Assembly (NCBI GenBank): GCA_963793465.1
Contig: CAWCAJ010000004.1
Location: forward strand, 1 to 64,000
Reading direction: 5' to 3'
Length of the DNA stretch: 64,000 bases
Source: CAJQPP01 sp963793465
GTDB lineage: Bacteria; Planctomycetota; Planctomycetia; Pirellulales; Pirellulaceae
In this document: positions 26,767 to 36,264 of the stretch, in pieces
How positions within the stretch are numbered: the first letter of the stretch is position 1
Layout of the letters: every line of letters begins with the position of its first letter
Translations under genes and position numbers: made by a program
The notes under the pieces: generated by a model
Database searches by the model: none
What the model was told of the DNA's origin: nothing
The model's input: the letters and a program-made list of their open reading frames with translations, nothing else

Positions 26767-26783
26767 TTGGCACGCCGCATGCT
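26767..26783 (+). promoter_or_regulatory. Sigma-54 (-24/-12) promoter of the exonuclease gene
   Basis: TTGGCACGCCGCATGCT differs at only two positions from the BREX promoter at 9790. GG lies at 26769-26770 and GC at 26781-26782. The predicted start near 26794 is 36 nt before the ATG at 26830, which has GAGGGAG upstream, so spacing and leader length mirror those at BREX. Confidence 0.85.
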
Positions 26784-26829
26784 ATATGGCCTTCCGTTAC
26801 CAATCCAAATTGCGACCGAGGGAGAAGCC

Positions 26830-28034
26830 ATGCCTTTTCAAATCCAAACCGCCACACACCGACCCGCACACTCGACCGGCTTCGCGGTGATCGATGTAGA
26901 GACCACCGGCTTTGGCAAGGCCGATCGCATCATTGAGATTGCCGTCGTGACTTTGGACCCTCAAATGCGGTGCATCGATGAGTACGAAACCCTGGTGGAT
27001 CCCCAGCGTGACCTGGGGCCGACGAACATTCATGGCATCACACCATCGATGGTATCCCTGGCACCCAGTTTTTCCGATATCGCGGCCGCGCTGGCGATGA
27101 AGATCGCTAACCGTACGCTAGTGGCTCACAATCGAATTTTCGAAGAGCGAATGCTATTAAGCGAACTGGCACGGCTCAACGCGAATCTGGACAGTGGACG
27201 GGGCATCTGTACGTTGCGTTTAACCAATGAGAAGTTACCGCAGGCCTGTCGCACCCTGGGTGTCCGGCCTCCACAACACCACCGCGCGTTGTCTGACGCA
27301 AGAGCGACGGCAGAATTACTGCAGCGGCTGAATCCCGATGAGGCGACCTCCCCCATGACTGTCTACGGCGAATTCCCGGAACTGAATTTGCGCACTCACC
27401 GCCGATTGCGCGGATGCAAGTGGTACGGTCATGGATCGATTGATCTGTAACACGACTTATCGCGGTATTGACCCGGTATTGCTTGCCTACGTGGATCTGC
27501 TGGATTGGGTATTGGATGACCTGGTGATCACCAGTGCCGAGCGGGCACGCCTGCAGAAGCTCGCTGGAGGAATTGAATCTGACACCCCACCAGATCATGG
27601 AGGCTCACCAGGGCTATTTTGCGGGCATGGTCGCAGGAGCAAACAAGGACGGCGTGATTACCGCAAGAGAGCATGAAGTATTGACGGCTGTTGCACAGGC
27701 CTTGGGTATACCTGCCGGCCAGGTTCCCACAGTGAATGAAACAAGCGAAATCTGCCATGAAATCCCACCTGGTTCTGCCGTGTGCTTCACAGGGACATTC
27801 GTGGATCAGTATGGAAACCCGATCTCCAAATCCCGGCTGGGGGAAATGGCCATGGCAGCCGGCTTGCGCGTCGTCAACAGCGTCACCCGCGGCAACTGCG
27901 ACTTATTGGTTGCCGTTGACCCTCACTCCAATTCCGGCAAAGCCCGGAAGGCCCGGGATTATGGCAAACCGATTATGTCATCCAACAGGTTTTTGGAGAT
28001 TGTCAGTGATGTACAGCCACCCGCCGAATATTAA
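26830..28034 (+). CDS. DnaQ-type exonuclease / TerB / BRCT fusion (two frameshifts)
   Basis: Residues 1-205 are a DEDDh 3'-5' exonuclease: FAVIDVETTGFG (DxE), then VAHNRIFEERML, and HRALSDARATAELL (HxxxxD). That frame stops at 27450. The next segment in another frame (from 27431) is a helical TerB-like region, AYVDLLDWVLDDLVITSAER. It continues after one extra G near 27565 as LNLTPHQIMEAHQGYFAGMV and DGVITAREHEVL. A BRCT domain then runs from CFTGTFVDQYGNPISKSRL to NRFLEIV. In other bacteria these three domains form one polypeptide, so I read one gene with indels near 27430 and 27565. It is driven by the sigma-54 promoter at 26767. The family acts on DNA ends; a role in defence is inference. 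Confidence 0.75.
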
Positions 28035-28356
28035 CGCACTTACCAAAGTACCTGCAGCGGTTTCTCTAAATGTCCGATGTTTCGGGTTGTTTGGACATGT
28101 TCCGGAGCGTGAATTCAGGCAACCCCGCAACCAGACAAAAACACCGCTCAATTTTGGACACCTATTTTCATGAATTCTGTCGGGTCAATTGCTAGATTTT
28201 CCGGTAGTGGTTTGGCAGAATACGCACAACTGGCCAGGTGCCACCACCTTCGATTTTTTTCCCTCCCACCTCCCACCTTGTTAGCTCAGTCGCTGCGGAC
28301 GACCGAGTCTGGTTTTGCCCTCCTTCAAAACATCAGGCGGGATCACAGGTCAACGC
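28035..28356. other. Intergenic stretch before the GTPase/GAP1 cassette
   Basis: About 320 bases with no gene. A GG-N10-GC pair at about 28200-28215 poorly matches sigma-54 sites and is not called. No convincing terminator after the exonuclease gene, so read-through into the cassette is possible. Confidence 0.45.
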
Positions 28357-29139
28357 ATGAGTTCGAAATTGTTCGATTTTAATGCTCTTTCCGCGGTAAA
28401 CGTGCGTAGTGGGCATTATGCCATCGGGTCCGATATGGTCCCCAACGCGTCACCCGCACACGCGGTTTCGCTAACCGAATATTGGATCGATTCGGCACCC
28501 CTCAGCTTCGCACACTTTGAGAGGTTTGTGGTGGGCGGGGGCTATTTTGAGCCTTCCCTTTGGGTCGATAGTCAATTTGCCGGCCGTGAAATTCTAACCA
28601 ACGGTTCAGTCGATTCTCACTGCGACTATTTGTATTCATTATCACGCCGTGTTGAATCCCAACTATGCATTTCGCCAGTGTCGAGCTTCGAGTTGCCGCT
28701 GGTTGGCTTGACCTGGATGGAGGCAGCTGCGGTTTGCCGTTATTTCGGTGCCAGACTGCCCTTTGAGCGAGAGTGGGAGGTTGCCATGCAACCGGGTCCT
28801 ACTGTTCGAAATCCGGAATTACCTGATCCCTGGAAGTTGTTGAGGAGCAGCGCTTGGGGATGCAAGGTCACAATGGGAGTATTGCAGGAATGGACTGCGG
28901 ATGCGTTTGATTCGCATTATTGGCGAGGAGACTTGCACGGCAAAGGCAACGTTTTTCGGTCGACGGAAGGCAACATGGGTGTGGCGGTTCGGGGGTCCTC
29001 TCCCTTTGAAATCCATCAGGATATCCGATTTCGACAGTCAGCCGATTCGGATCAACGCCACGAGTTCAGGGGGTTTCGGCGGGCCTGGGATCACCTACCG
29101 GACGATCGGGTTACTACCATTTCCTTTGGGGTTTTTTGA
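28357..29139 (+). CDS. Formylglycine-generating-enzyme-like (SUMF1/FGE) protein
   Basis: This 260-aa protein has the FGE-sulfatase fold markers in order: FDFNALSAVNVRSGHYAIGSD-type opening, HAVSLTEYWIDSAPLSFAHF, GLTWMEAAAVCRYFGARLPF, EREWEVA, LQEWTADAF, VAVRGSSPF, and GFRRAW near the end. The copper-binding Cys pair of true FGE is not evident, so it may be a binding or scaffold version, as is common in planctomycetes and conflict systems. The start is the ATG at 28357; an upstream in-frame codon adds only non-conserved residues. Its stop is 2 bp before the GTPase start, indicating an operon. Confidence 0.78.
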   Translation: MSSKLFDFNALSAVNVRSGHYAIGSDMVPNASPAHAVSLTEYWIDSAPLSFAHFERFVVGGGYFEPSLWVDSQFAGREILTNGSVDSHCDYLYSLSRRVESQLCISPVSSFELPLVGLTWMEAAAVCRYFGARLPFEREWEVAMQPGPTVRNPELPDPWKLLRSSAWGCKVTMGVLQEWTADAFDSHYWRGDLHGKGNVFRSTEGNMGVAVRGSSPFEIHQDIRFRQSADSDQRHEFRGFRRAWDHLPDDRVTTISFGVF

Positions 29140-29141
29140 GC

Positions 29142-30708
29142 ATGAAAGAACTGGTCGAACCGAAGGTCACTTGTCCGAATTGCTGGTACGACTTTTATGG
29201 TACTGATGCGATGTACATATCGCAGCATCCAGAGTTGAAAGGTGATTCCGTACTTGGCGATTACGCTCCCCAACGTCTCACGCCTTACGAAATTGACCGT
29301 GACCGGGATGGTCACCCCCTGGACACCAAAGGTTGGACCATATTTGACCGCGCCTGTCCCAGGTGCCACCTGCAGATACCGGTCGATCTTTTAGAGGAGC
29401 GGCCGAAGTTTGTTTCCATTGTGGGAGCCCCGCGCTCCGGTAAAACCTATTTTCTGAACGTAATGCTGCACAACCTGAGCAAGATTCTGGCAAGGCAGTT
29501 TTCCTATTCGCTGAACATTTGTGATAGTCACGACAAAGAGCTGTTTGCAAAAAACGAACAGAAGTTGTTTTTTGCCACGGATCCCCGTGAACCGGTGATG
29601 TTGGATAAGACCCAGGAAGAGGGCGCCGAACTATACAACAATGTCAAGCTGGATGGTGTTAATGTGCAACTGCCCAAACCGTTTGTGTTCACCCTGAAAC
29701 ACATTCCCGGAAACACCTTACGCAGGGATCACGAAAATCAACTGAGCGTAGTCATCTACGACAATGCAGGCGAATCGTTCTTTTTTAACCGTGCAAATGA
29801 CGGCCAGAATCGCTCCACGCAACACCTCGGTGAATCGGATGCTGTACTCTTTGCCTACGACCTACTTTTGGCTCCGGAAGCCTTGTCGAGACTCCGCTCG
29901 ATCTCAAACGACCCACAGCTGTCTCTGGAGAAACCACCTTCGCGGCAACAGGACATTTTGACGGCCGTTGTGCACCGGATGAGAAAGCACAGTCACACAC
30001 CGGAAAAAAGGAAATTGGATGCGGCACTGGCGATCTGTGTGCAAAAATTTGACGTCTGGAAACCCCTGTTGGATCATTGCAAGACCAGCGATGGTCAACC
30101 TGTCATTGATCAAACGTCAATCGAGTATTTTGCCAAGCATTCCATTGCTGCATTGGATACCCAGGAAATCAATGTGATTTCCCAGGTTGTGCGGGAGTTG
30201 ATCTGGGACATCAGCCCGGAGTTTGCCGCGATCGCTGAGGCCAACTTCAGTAAAGTGCGTTACTTCCCAGTTAGCGCATTGGGCCAGAGCCCCGTACAAG
30301 ATGGTTCCTTTCTCAAAATTGCTCCCATCAATCTGCACCCTTTTCGCGCCGAACACCCCATGTTATGGCTGTTGCGGGATTGGAAGTTGATTCACCGCAC
30401 CAGAAGCACACGACCGAACCCCAAGGAATTCCCGGTCGCTGAAGTGGATGCCGTTCTGGACGATGGAATACGGATCATTTGCCCAGAGAGTCGCAGACCC
30501 GTCGTACTGGATCGAGAATACGCAGGAAGTCAGTTTTTCGACTCTAACTCAAGAACCTACTGCTGGATCCCTGAAATACCAAACGACTTACGAATAGAGT
30601 CCGCATTGCCAAATTCTCATCAATCCAGTGACTGAGGATCTGACTTTGAAATTGAAGCCCAAACCTCAGAAAAAGGCCGGCTGGAACTGGTTTGGCAAGA
30701 AGGACTAG
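29142..30708 (+). CDS. Zinc-ribbon TRAFAC-type GTPase of a conflict-system cassette
   Basis: A split zinc ribbon comes first (CPNCWYDFYG...CPRCHLQIPV, residues about 8-85), then a GTPase domain. It has P-loop FVSIVGAPRSGKTYF (about 95), G3 VVIYDNAGESFFF (about 205) and G4-like AICVQKFDVW (about 300). The reading frame stops at 30635. A +1 frame continues as TLKLKPKPQKKAGWNWFGKK to a stop at 30706-30708, 3 bp before the next start, so I infer a single indel near 30620 and give the longer end. Such GTPases are core parts of multi-protein GTPase/GAP1 systems described by comparative genomics. The cellular target is unknown. Confidence 0.72.
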
Positions 30709-30711
30709 ACA

Positions 30712-32938
30712 ATGTCAATCAACTGCTTCGAACAAATTTACACCTCAGCTGCCCGGTTATTGCAGGGCGCACACGGTGATTTGGGAGTCGTGGCCCAATC
30801 GAAACAGTTTCCACCTGAAGTTTCCGAGCAATTAAAGTCCATTCGATCTTATCACATTCTCGATTCACTTCGCAGCGAACCAACCTCAATGCACCCACCG
30901 CGGTTCTGGATTGGACCGGGCGGCAGGCAAGACGAGTACTTCTGTTGCTCAAGAGTCGTTTTCGCAGGCGCTGATCACACTGGAAGAACCACGCCATTGG
31001 CGCACCACCTGGTTTTTGAACAGCAGCAACTGAAAAGCCAGGGTGTTTCATTGACGCAACTACTTCTGAGTGCTGCCACGAAATACATGGATCGTTGGCA
31101 ACCACCCCCGCAGTGGTTGCCGCCCCAAAGTTTGAAATTAGCACCGGAAACCACGAGGGTTCGTTCGGCATCATGGAACAACATTGGGGATGATGCCTTC
31201 GCAAGAATGCTGGGCGCGTTCGCAACACAGTACCTGGATTCGTTCACGAGCAAACGACAGATCGTTTTTGCATTGCCTGTCCAGGAATCGACAGGGATCA
31301 CCGATAACCTTGTAGATTTGCTTCAGTATTTTCCTGCTGCTTTTCAATACTTGACAATCCAGACGCATGTGATTGACTCATCGGAATTGGCTGAGGAGAC
31401 GCGACTGATTTTTACGTATCCAGACACCCCATTCATGGCTCAAGCCAAGCATCGAAAAGACAGTCGTGCACCCGCGATCTTCGATGTCAGCCGTCTGGAT
31501 TTGGCAGGACTTCCCGTTCGTGATTTTGGCCAATGGATTGAACAACAGGTCCTGGAAAATCCAAAGGCGGGTTCTTTCATTGACGCGGGGAAGCCAGCTA
31601 AGTTGTTTGGGCACTGACCTGGCCGGCGTCCCCGGGTTATTGACATTGCACACTCAAATTCAGAGGGAGATGCGACAACACCCACCCGATTTTGAGGTCC
31701 TGAGTAACCTGGTGGAAAAAACATCCAAGTTACCTTCGATCGCAAGGGAATTTGTGGAAAACCAGTTCTCGAATTTCCTCGGAGGACTGGCGAAAAGCAA
31801 GGATTGGCCTTCCCTGTTGAATATGTCGGAAGATTCTCGCTGGCCACCTGCTGCTCGGGAATTGGCCGGACAGCTCATCGACCGCAACTTGATTGACGTG
31901 ATGGTTTGCACGTTGTCCGGTGAGCATTGTTCCCGGTTCCAGAACTTTTGGAATTCGAAAATCGAAGGCAACAGTGAACTCATTAGTCGATTAATTCAGC
32001 GTCGTGAAAACACAGCTGTAAAAAACATCTTTGAAGTCGTTCAACCCAATGTCCGAAATGCCGAAGCTATCCTGAATCGGTGGTTTCAATCTGTACAAAA
32101 GACAATCCTGGCGGACTCTTTGCTTGTTTACACTGATTTCCTATTCCCAAGCCCTGCATTGCCGAACGCATTAAACACGACGTTGTTAGCCCAGCTTTTG
32201 CGACATCGCGGCGTTTCGAATCAACAGATTCCCTTCGAGCTGATAGAGAATTGTTGTTCGCTTGAGGAAGTGGAAAGGCGGTTGGGCTGGCTACAGAAGT
32301 CGGGTGTGAACTTGGGCCTGGCCAGCTACCGTCGCACTGAATGGCAAAATGCAGGGCACAACCGCAAGGTCGCCCGTTGGCTTGACCAAATCGATCGACA
32401 GGCATCACTTACTGCGGTTGCCGATGATGATTTCGAGCGGGCACCCCAAACCTCGTCGCTGACCACCAAAGCCCGGACACCAATATTCCAGCTCGGGAAT
32501 CGAACGGGTCGGCTGGTAATCGACAGGACGAACCACCTGGTTATCGGCAACAGGTGGGCGAATCTTGGGGTAAGAGTATTAAGCGTTTTGAGCATGGTTT
32601 TGGCAACCGCATTAATCGTTTGGATATTTATGACTTCTGAGGCAAGATCGCCGCAGGTTGACATTTGGGGCCGGGCGAAATGGACATTGTTTCAAAGCCC
32701 CACCGTTCCGCGGATTGTGGCAGCCGTTTCCTTGGTCGCAGGGTTAGTGGCGTTTCTGGCCGAGACGTTGTGGCTCAGTAAAGCAACGAACGTCAAAGTT
32801 CTGGGCAAGCTCCTGGTTTGGCGGCTACTTCTTGTCGTAATGCTTGTCACCGCAATCGGCCTCACAATTTATCATTTGGTCCCGTTTCTTCATTTTTTGA
32901 CAGCCAAGGTTTTCGAACTTTTTCCCGGTCGGGGGTGA
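30712..32938 (+). CDS. GAP1-like (GTPase-associated) membrane protein, one frameshift
   Basis: The N-terminal 300 residues (to 31617) carry CFEQIYTSAARLLQGAHGDLG, VVAQSKQFP and CCSRVVFAGADHTGR followed by TPLAHHLVF. This resembles the N-terminal domain of GTPase-associated protein 1 (GAP1-N). That frame ends in AKLFGH-stop, while the next frame continues from the same point as GTDLAGVPGLLTLHTQIQREM. A single indel near 31608 in one gene of about 740 aa is likely. The middle is helical. The end (32560-32938) has three membrane segments: VLSVLSMVLATALIVWIFM, IVAAVSLVAGLVAFLAETLW and LVWRLLLVVMLVTAIGLTIY. It probably anchors the cassette's complex at the membrane (inference). The family call is from memory of the domain's sequence pattern. 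Confidence 0.62.
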
Positions 32939-34530
32939 ATGTGGGTGTAATTGGCAATCGAATTCACTCCCTGCAACCAGGCGTTCACGCAAACGAGTTG
33001 TTGGATCCACCGACCAAAGTTTCCGACGGCAAGGTGCTTGCGGATCTGCTGGATGTCATACGAGCCTGGGCGCAGAACAATCAATCACAGCTACCCGATT
33101 TTTTCGACGAAGAAGTAACAATCGAGAATGCCACCCGACAGCCCACATCTTCCGTTGTTCTCTTTGTGCAAAACGTCGAGCGTGGCCTCGAATTCAGTCT
33201 AACTCCAACCGATCGCGAAGAGATCGACGATACCCCCTGGCCCTCCAAAGATCTATTTGAACTTGTAGCTGTTGCGAATCCAGTTGAATTCCCTGACCAG
33301 TCGCTTGAACTCTTGACTTCTGTACCGGGAAGAGAGTCGCTGGTTATTTGCGAGGATTGTGAGGGGGCGGGCCAACAACAATGCCCCGGCTGCCTGGGAG
33401 GCGGGCGAAAGACTTGTCCCTCCTGTCAAGGCGCCGCGAGCACTGAATGTGGGCAATGCAACGGAGCGGGCAGTGTCATATCGGGTGGTAGCCAGTTGGT
33501 GCATTGCCGTTCCTGCGGCGGCACCGGAGCAATTGCCTGCCGGGACTGTGGCGAATCAGGAACCGTTACCTGCGGGCAATGCAATGAAGGTCTGGTGAAT
33601 TGTGTCCATTGCAACTCTAAGGGTATCTTTCTGAAACAATGGATGGTCAAGTCCACGATTACGACTCGACGAATCCACCACGTGTTTTCAAAGTCCGATT
33701 GGCATGGTAGCCGCGACAATGTGGGAGTTGATTCAGAATGCCTGCAATCAAACGATTGGAATGTACTACCAGGGCCCCCAACCGACGATGAAATCAGGCG
33801 AGCTGCTCCCGTTCATCTGTTTCCCATCGCTCGCGATCTGATTCGGGAGTACGTTAGAGAACCTTTCCAATCTGTTCGCGACACCGGCATCCGACTGGAA
33901 GTTAAGGCCAGCTATAGTTACCGTGTTTCCATCGCGCACCAAAACATGCCCGGAGAGATCCTGGTGTCTGGGTTATCTAACCAGGTAAGCCCGATCACAC
34001 TGCCGCCGAGGTCAAAAAACCTCACCCGTCGGGTGGCACGGGCAGTCAATTCGGCTTTCTCGGCCATCGGGCTTTCTGCCGAGCCAAAACCGAAGCGTCA
34101 GTACCTCGAACAACTTCGTGGGAACGAAGCCCATCTCAGCGACAAGCGACTACTGGGACCCAAGATTCGAAAGTTGGGAGTCCAAGTTGTCGTCACGCCC
34201 CAGGGTTACGACGTATTTCCAAGCCTTCCTCAGGCAATCGACATCGTATCCGTGACGATCACGACCGAACTTGGCAAGCCAGCAGTGGTTCAAGCAAGCG
34301 TACCACTTTGCAATGCGACGCCCGAATTGTATCCCAAGGCATTGGTTTTGAATGGGCAACTTGAGATTGGGTTCATCGCTCTGATGGACACGGAGGTGGT
34401 ATCCCAAAAACAGTTTATTCTGGTGGACCGACGGAGTTATGAGCACGCGGTCCCCTCAAGTTACTTAGCGATCCTTAAGGCAATGTCACTGACCGCAAAC
34501 AGCATTCTGGAAAAAGGACACCTCAAATGA
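32935..34530 (+). CDS. DnaJ-type cysteine-rich zinc protein without J domain
   Basis: The start is a GTG at 32935 overlapping the upstream stop (GTGA). The 531-aa protein has an N-terminal alpha/beta region of about 130 residues. At about 140-230 there is a block of eight CxxC motifs (CEDC, CPGC, CPSC, CGQC, CRSC, CRDC, CGQC, CVHC) with GxG spacing, like the zinc centre of DnaJ but doubled. No J domain or HPD motif is present. The C-terminal 300 residues look like an alpha/beta domain and I do not recognise them. A chaperone-like or folding-adapter role beside the ClpB-like ATPase is plausible. Confidence 0.7.
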   Translation: MNVGVIGNRIHSLQPGVHANELLDPPTKVSDGKVLADLLDVIRAWAQNNQSQLPDFFDEEVTIENATRQPTSSVVLFVQNVERGLEFSLTPTDREEIDDTPWPSKDLFELVAVANPVEFPDQSLELLTSVPGRESLVICEDCEGAGQQQCPGCLGGGRKTCPSCQGAASTECGQCNGAGSVISGGSQLVHCRSCGGTGAIACRDCGESGTVTCGQCNEGLVNCVHCNSKGIFLKQWMVKSTITTRRIHHVFSKSDWHGSRDNVGVDSECLQSNDWNVLPGPPTDDEIRRAAPVHLFPIARDLIREYVREPFQSVRDTGIRLEVKASYSYRVSIAHQNMPGEILVSGLSNQVSPITLPPRSKNLTRRVARAVNSAFSAIGLSAEPKPKRQYLEQLRGNEAHLSDKRLLGPKIRKLGVQVVVTPQGYDVFPSLPQAIDIVSVTITTELGKPAVVQASVPLCNATPELYPKALVLNGQLEIGFIALMDTEVVSQKQFILVDRRSYEHAVPSSYLAILKAMSLTANSILEKGHLK

Positions 34531-34853
34531 ACATGGTCAGGTTGATTGCCGACGGCATCAAGAATTCTGTTGTTGCCAAGGTGGATTGCGGAGAAAACGA
34601 ATTGCTTGCCACCATTCAACTTTCCAGTGGCCGCAAGCAGACAATAAAAATCGTTTTAGAAGGTAGTCGTACGCTTGAGGAAACCAATCGGATTGAAATC
34701 ATTTCCAGGTGTTGTATAGCAAAGAATGCCCGAATGGTCGGCGACGCCTTGCGTGCAAACATGAAGACCTTCAACGGCGGTTTGACCCTGTGTTCGAAGT
34801 CCAAGGCAATTGATCTTTGTCACCGGATTCTCATTCCGCGGCTAACGAAATAA
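34527..34853 (+). CDS. Hypothetical small protein of the GAP1 cassette
   Basis: This 108-aa protein has an ATG that overlaps the upstream stop (ATGA), supporting translation. Strands ELLATIQLSSGRKQTIKIVL and NRIEIISRCCIAKNARMV suggest a small alpha/beta fold, similar in rhythm to YbjN-like or chaperone-type domains, but I cannot name it. No membrane segment. Confidence 0.6.
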   Translation: MNMVRLIADGIKNSVVAKVDCGENELLATIQLSSGRKQTIKIVLEGSRTLEETNRIEIISRCCIAKNARMVGDALRANMKTFNGGLTLCSKSKAIDLCHRILIPRLTK

Positions 34854-34855
34854 AT

Positions 34856-34945
34856 GTGGAGGAGATTATCACAGCTGCAATTGACATAGCTGCGCGGGCA
34901 GATGCGATCGAACAAAAAAACCTTGGATCGGAGGACTGTTTCTAA
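34856..34945 (+). CDS. Possible 29-residue peptide between cassette genes
   Basis: GTG at 34856 opens a protein-like frame: EEIITAAIDIAARADAIEQ and a short acidic end. Its stop TAA overlaps the next ATG (TAATG). It could be a leader peptide coupling translation, or the C-terminus of the upstream protein shifted by an indel. Confidence 0.3.
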   Translation: MEEIITAAIDIAARADAIEQKNLGSEDCF

Positions 34946-36264
34946 TGAGTGGCCGAAAAGACTACAGAATAAACTATGCGGAAGAAAGGCGTTTAAGACT
35001 GGTGGCGGAACAGGACCGCCGGCGTCAACAACGACTGCAAAGACGGCAAGAGGTAATGAAAAAAAACCGGATAGCTGCACAGGATGCGGCCGGAACGGCA
35101 GTCAAGAAAACCAGGGCCGCGTTGCGATCCAGAAGCAGTCAATCAAAGAAGATCGCTGAGGCGGCCTTGCAAGCAGCAAATGAAAAGTTCACTAAAGAAC
35201 TTGCCGTATACCGTAACCGGAAGCAGGAGAAACGGGAGAAATCCGAGTTGCTTGAAAAGGTTCAGCAAGAACACACGGAGCTGAAGGAAGAAAATCGCGC
35301 ACGCCAGGATCAATCGAGGATGACCACGCAGAATCAACTGTCTGCGGAACAAAAACATGCCGACGGAATATTGCAGCAAGCACTATCTGAAAAACAACAA
35401 CTTCAGGCCGAGCGAGTGAAGGAGGCAAACAAGCAAACGGAAGAGGATTTGGATTCCGCGATTCTGCAAACTTTAGGTGATCGTCTGCAACAAGTCACAA
35501 CATTGGTCAAATCCGCGAAAGAATTGGGAATCGAGGACCCATTGATTCTGGAAGGACTGGAAAGTTTGCGCATCCAAAAGCCCCAGGCCGATCCTCAGGC
35601 GATGCTGGACGAGGTAACAGGTTTCATGAATCGTGTTTCTCAATTGTGTGATGATAGACACGCGTACCTGGACGAATTGTCCAACGAACTGGAGACATTG
35701 GTGTCCTTGAGGTCTGCTCTGGAACAAGATTCTGACGTGACCTCCTTTCGCAGGACACACCTCCAGGATTGGACAAGAGAAACCGATCGATTGCTGAATT
35801 CCATTCAGTCCGCGCCAGTTGAGTCACTGGAGCCTGTGCAACGCCAAATTGCTCAGGCTGAGGCATTGCAGGAAGAGGCGGGGCTGGTTGCGGATCGATT
35901 CGCGGAGCGAAATCAGCTGTTGAGCGACATCGTTAGTTCACTGAAGGAAGTTGGGTTTTTCGTTCAAGATCCAGAGTACGCGAACGCCGACAAACCGGAC
36001 GGAACCGTGATTGTGCGAGCCAATCGAGGCGACCAGATCATGACCGCAGAAGTCGATTTAGAGGACTCCGTTCGATCTGACTGGCAGGGAATTGAAGGCC
36101 AGTATTGCACTAGCGCATTTTTCGATTACGTAAACGCCATGGGTAACAAAGGTGTCGTTGTGGAGCCAGTTAACGAATCCCTTAATCCCAAGTTGCTGCA
36201 GAAAGGAGCCAAGCAGCTGCCAAGCAAGGGCACCGACCAAATCCGAGAGAGGGGGCAGTCCTGA
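34945..36264 (+). CDS. Coiled-coil protein of the GAP1 cassette
   Basis: This 439-aa protein starts with ATG, with GGAGG 10 bp upstream. Residues 10-170 are a highly charged coiled coil (runs of RRRQQRLQRRQ, KQEKREKSELL, LKEENRARQDQ). A second helical region spans about 215-330. The last 110 residues form a domain: LLSDIVSSLKEVGFFV, GTVIVRANRGDQIMTAEVDL, YCTSAFFDYVNAMGNKGVVV. I do not know the domain. Its stop overlaps the ClpB-like start (TGATG). It looks like a structural partner linking the GTPase, membrane and AAA+ proteins. Confidence 0.72.
   Translation: MSGRKDYRINYAEERRLRLVAEQDRRRQQRLQRRQEVMKKNRIAAQDAAGTAVKKTRAALRSRSSQSKKIAEAALQAANEKFTKELAVYRNRKQEKREKSELLEKVQQEHTELKEENRARQDQSRMTTQNQLSAEQKHADGILQQALSEKQQLQAERVKEANKQTEEDLDSAILQTLGDRLQQVTTLVKSAKELGIEDPLILEGLESLRIQKPQADPQAMLDEVTGFMNRVSQLCDDRHAYLDELSNELETLVSLRSALEQDSDVTSFRRTHLQDWTRETDRLLNSIQSAPVESLEPVQRQIAQAEALQEEAGLVADRFAERNQLLSDIVSSLKEVGFFVQDPEYANADKPDGTVIVRANRGDQIMTAEVDLEDSVRSDWQGIEGQYCTSAFFDYVNAMGNKGVVVEPVNESLNPKLLQKGAKQLPSKGTDQIRERGQS

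Noticed and set aside
28195..28235. GG..GC pairs before the GTPase/GAP1 cassette as a fifth sigma-54 promoter
   Set aside because: The candidate with correct spacing matches only GG/GC, and the TTTGGCAG..GCAC one has 8 bp instead of 10.
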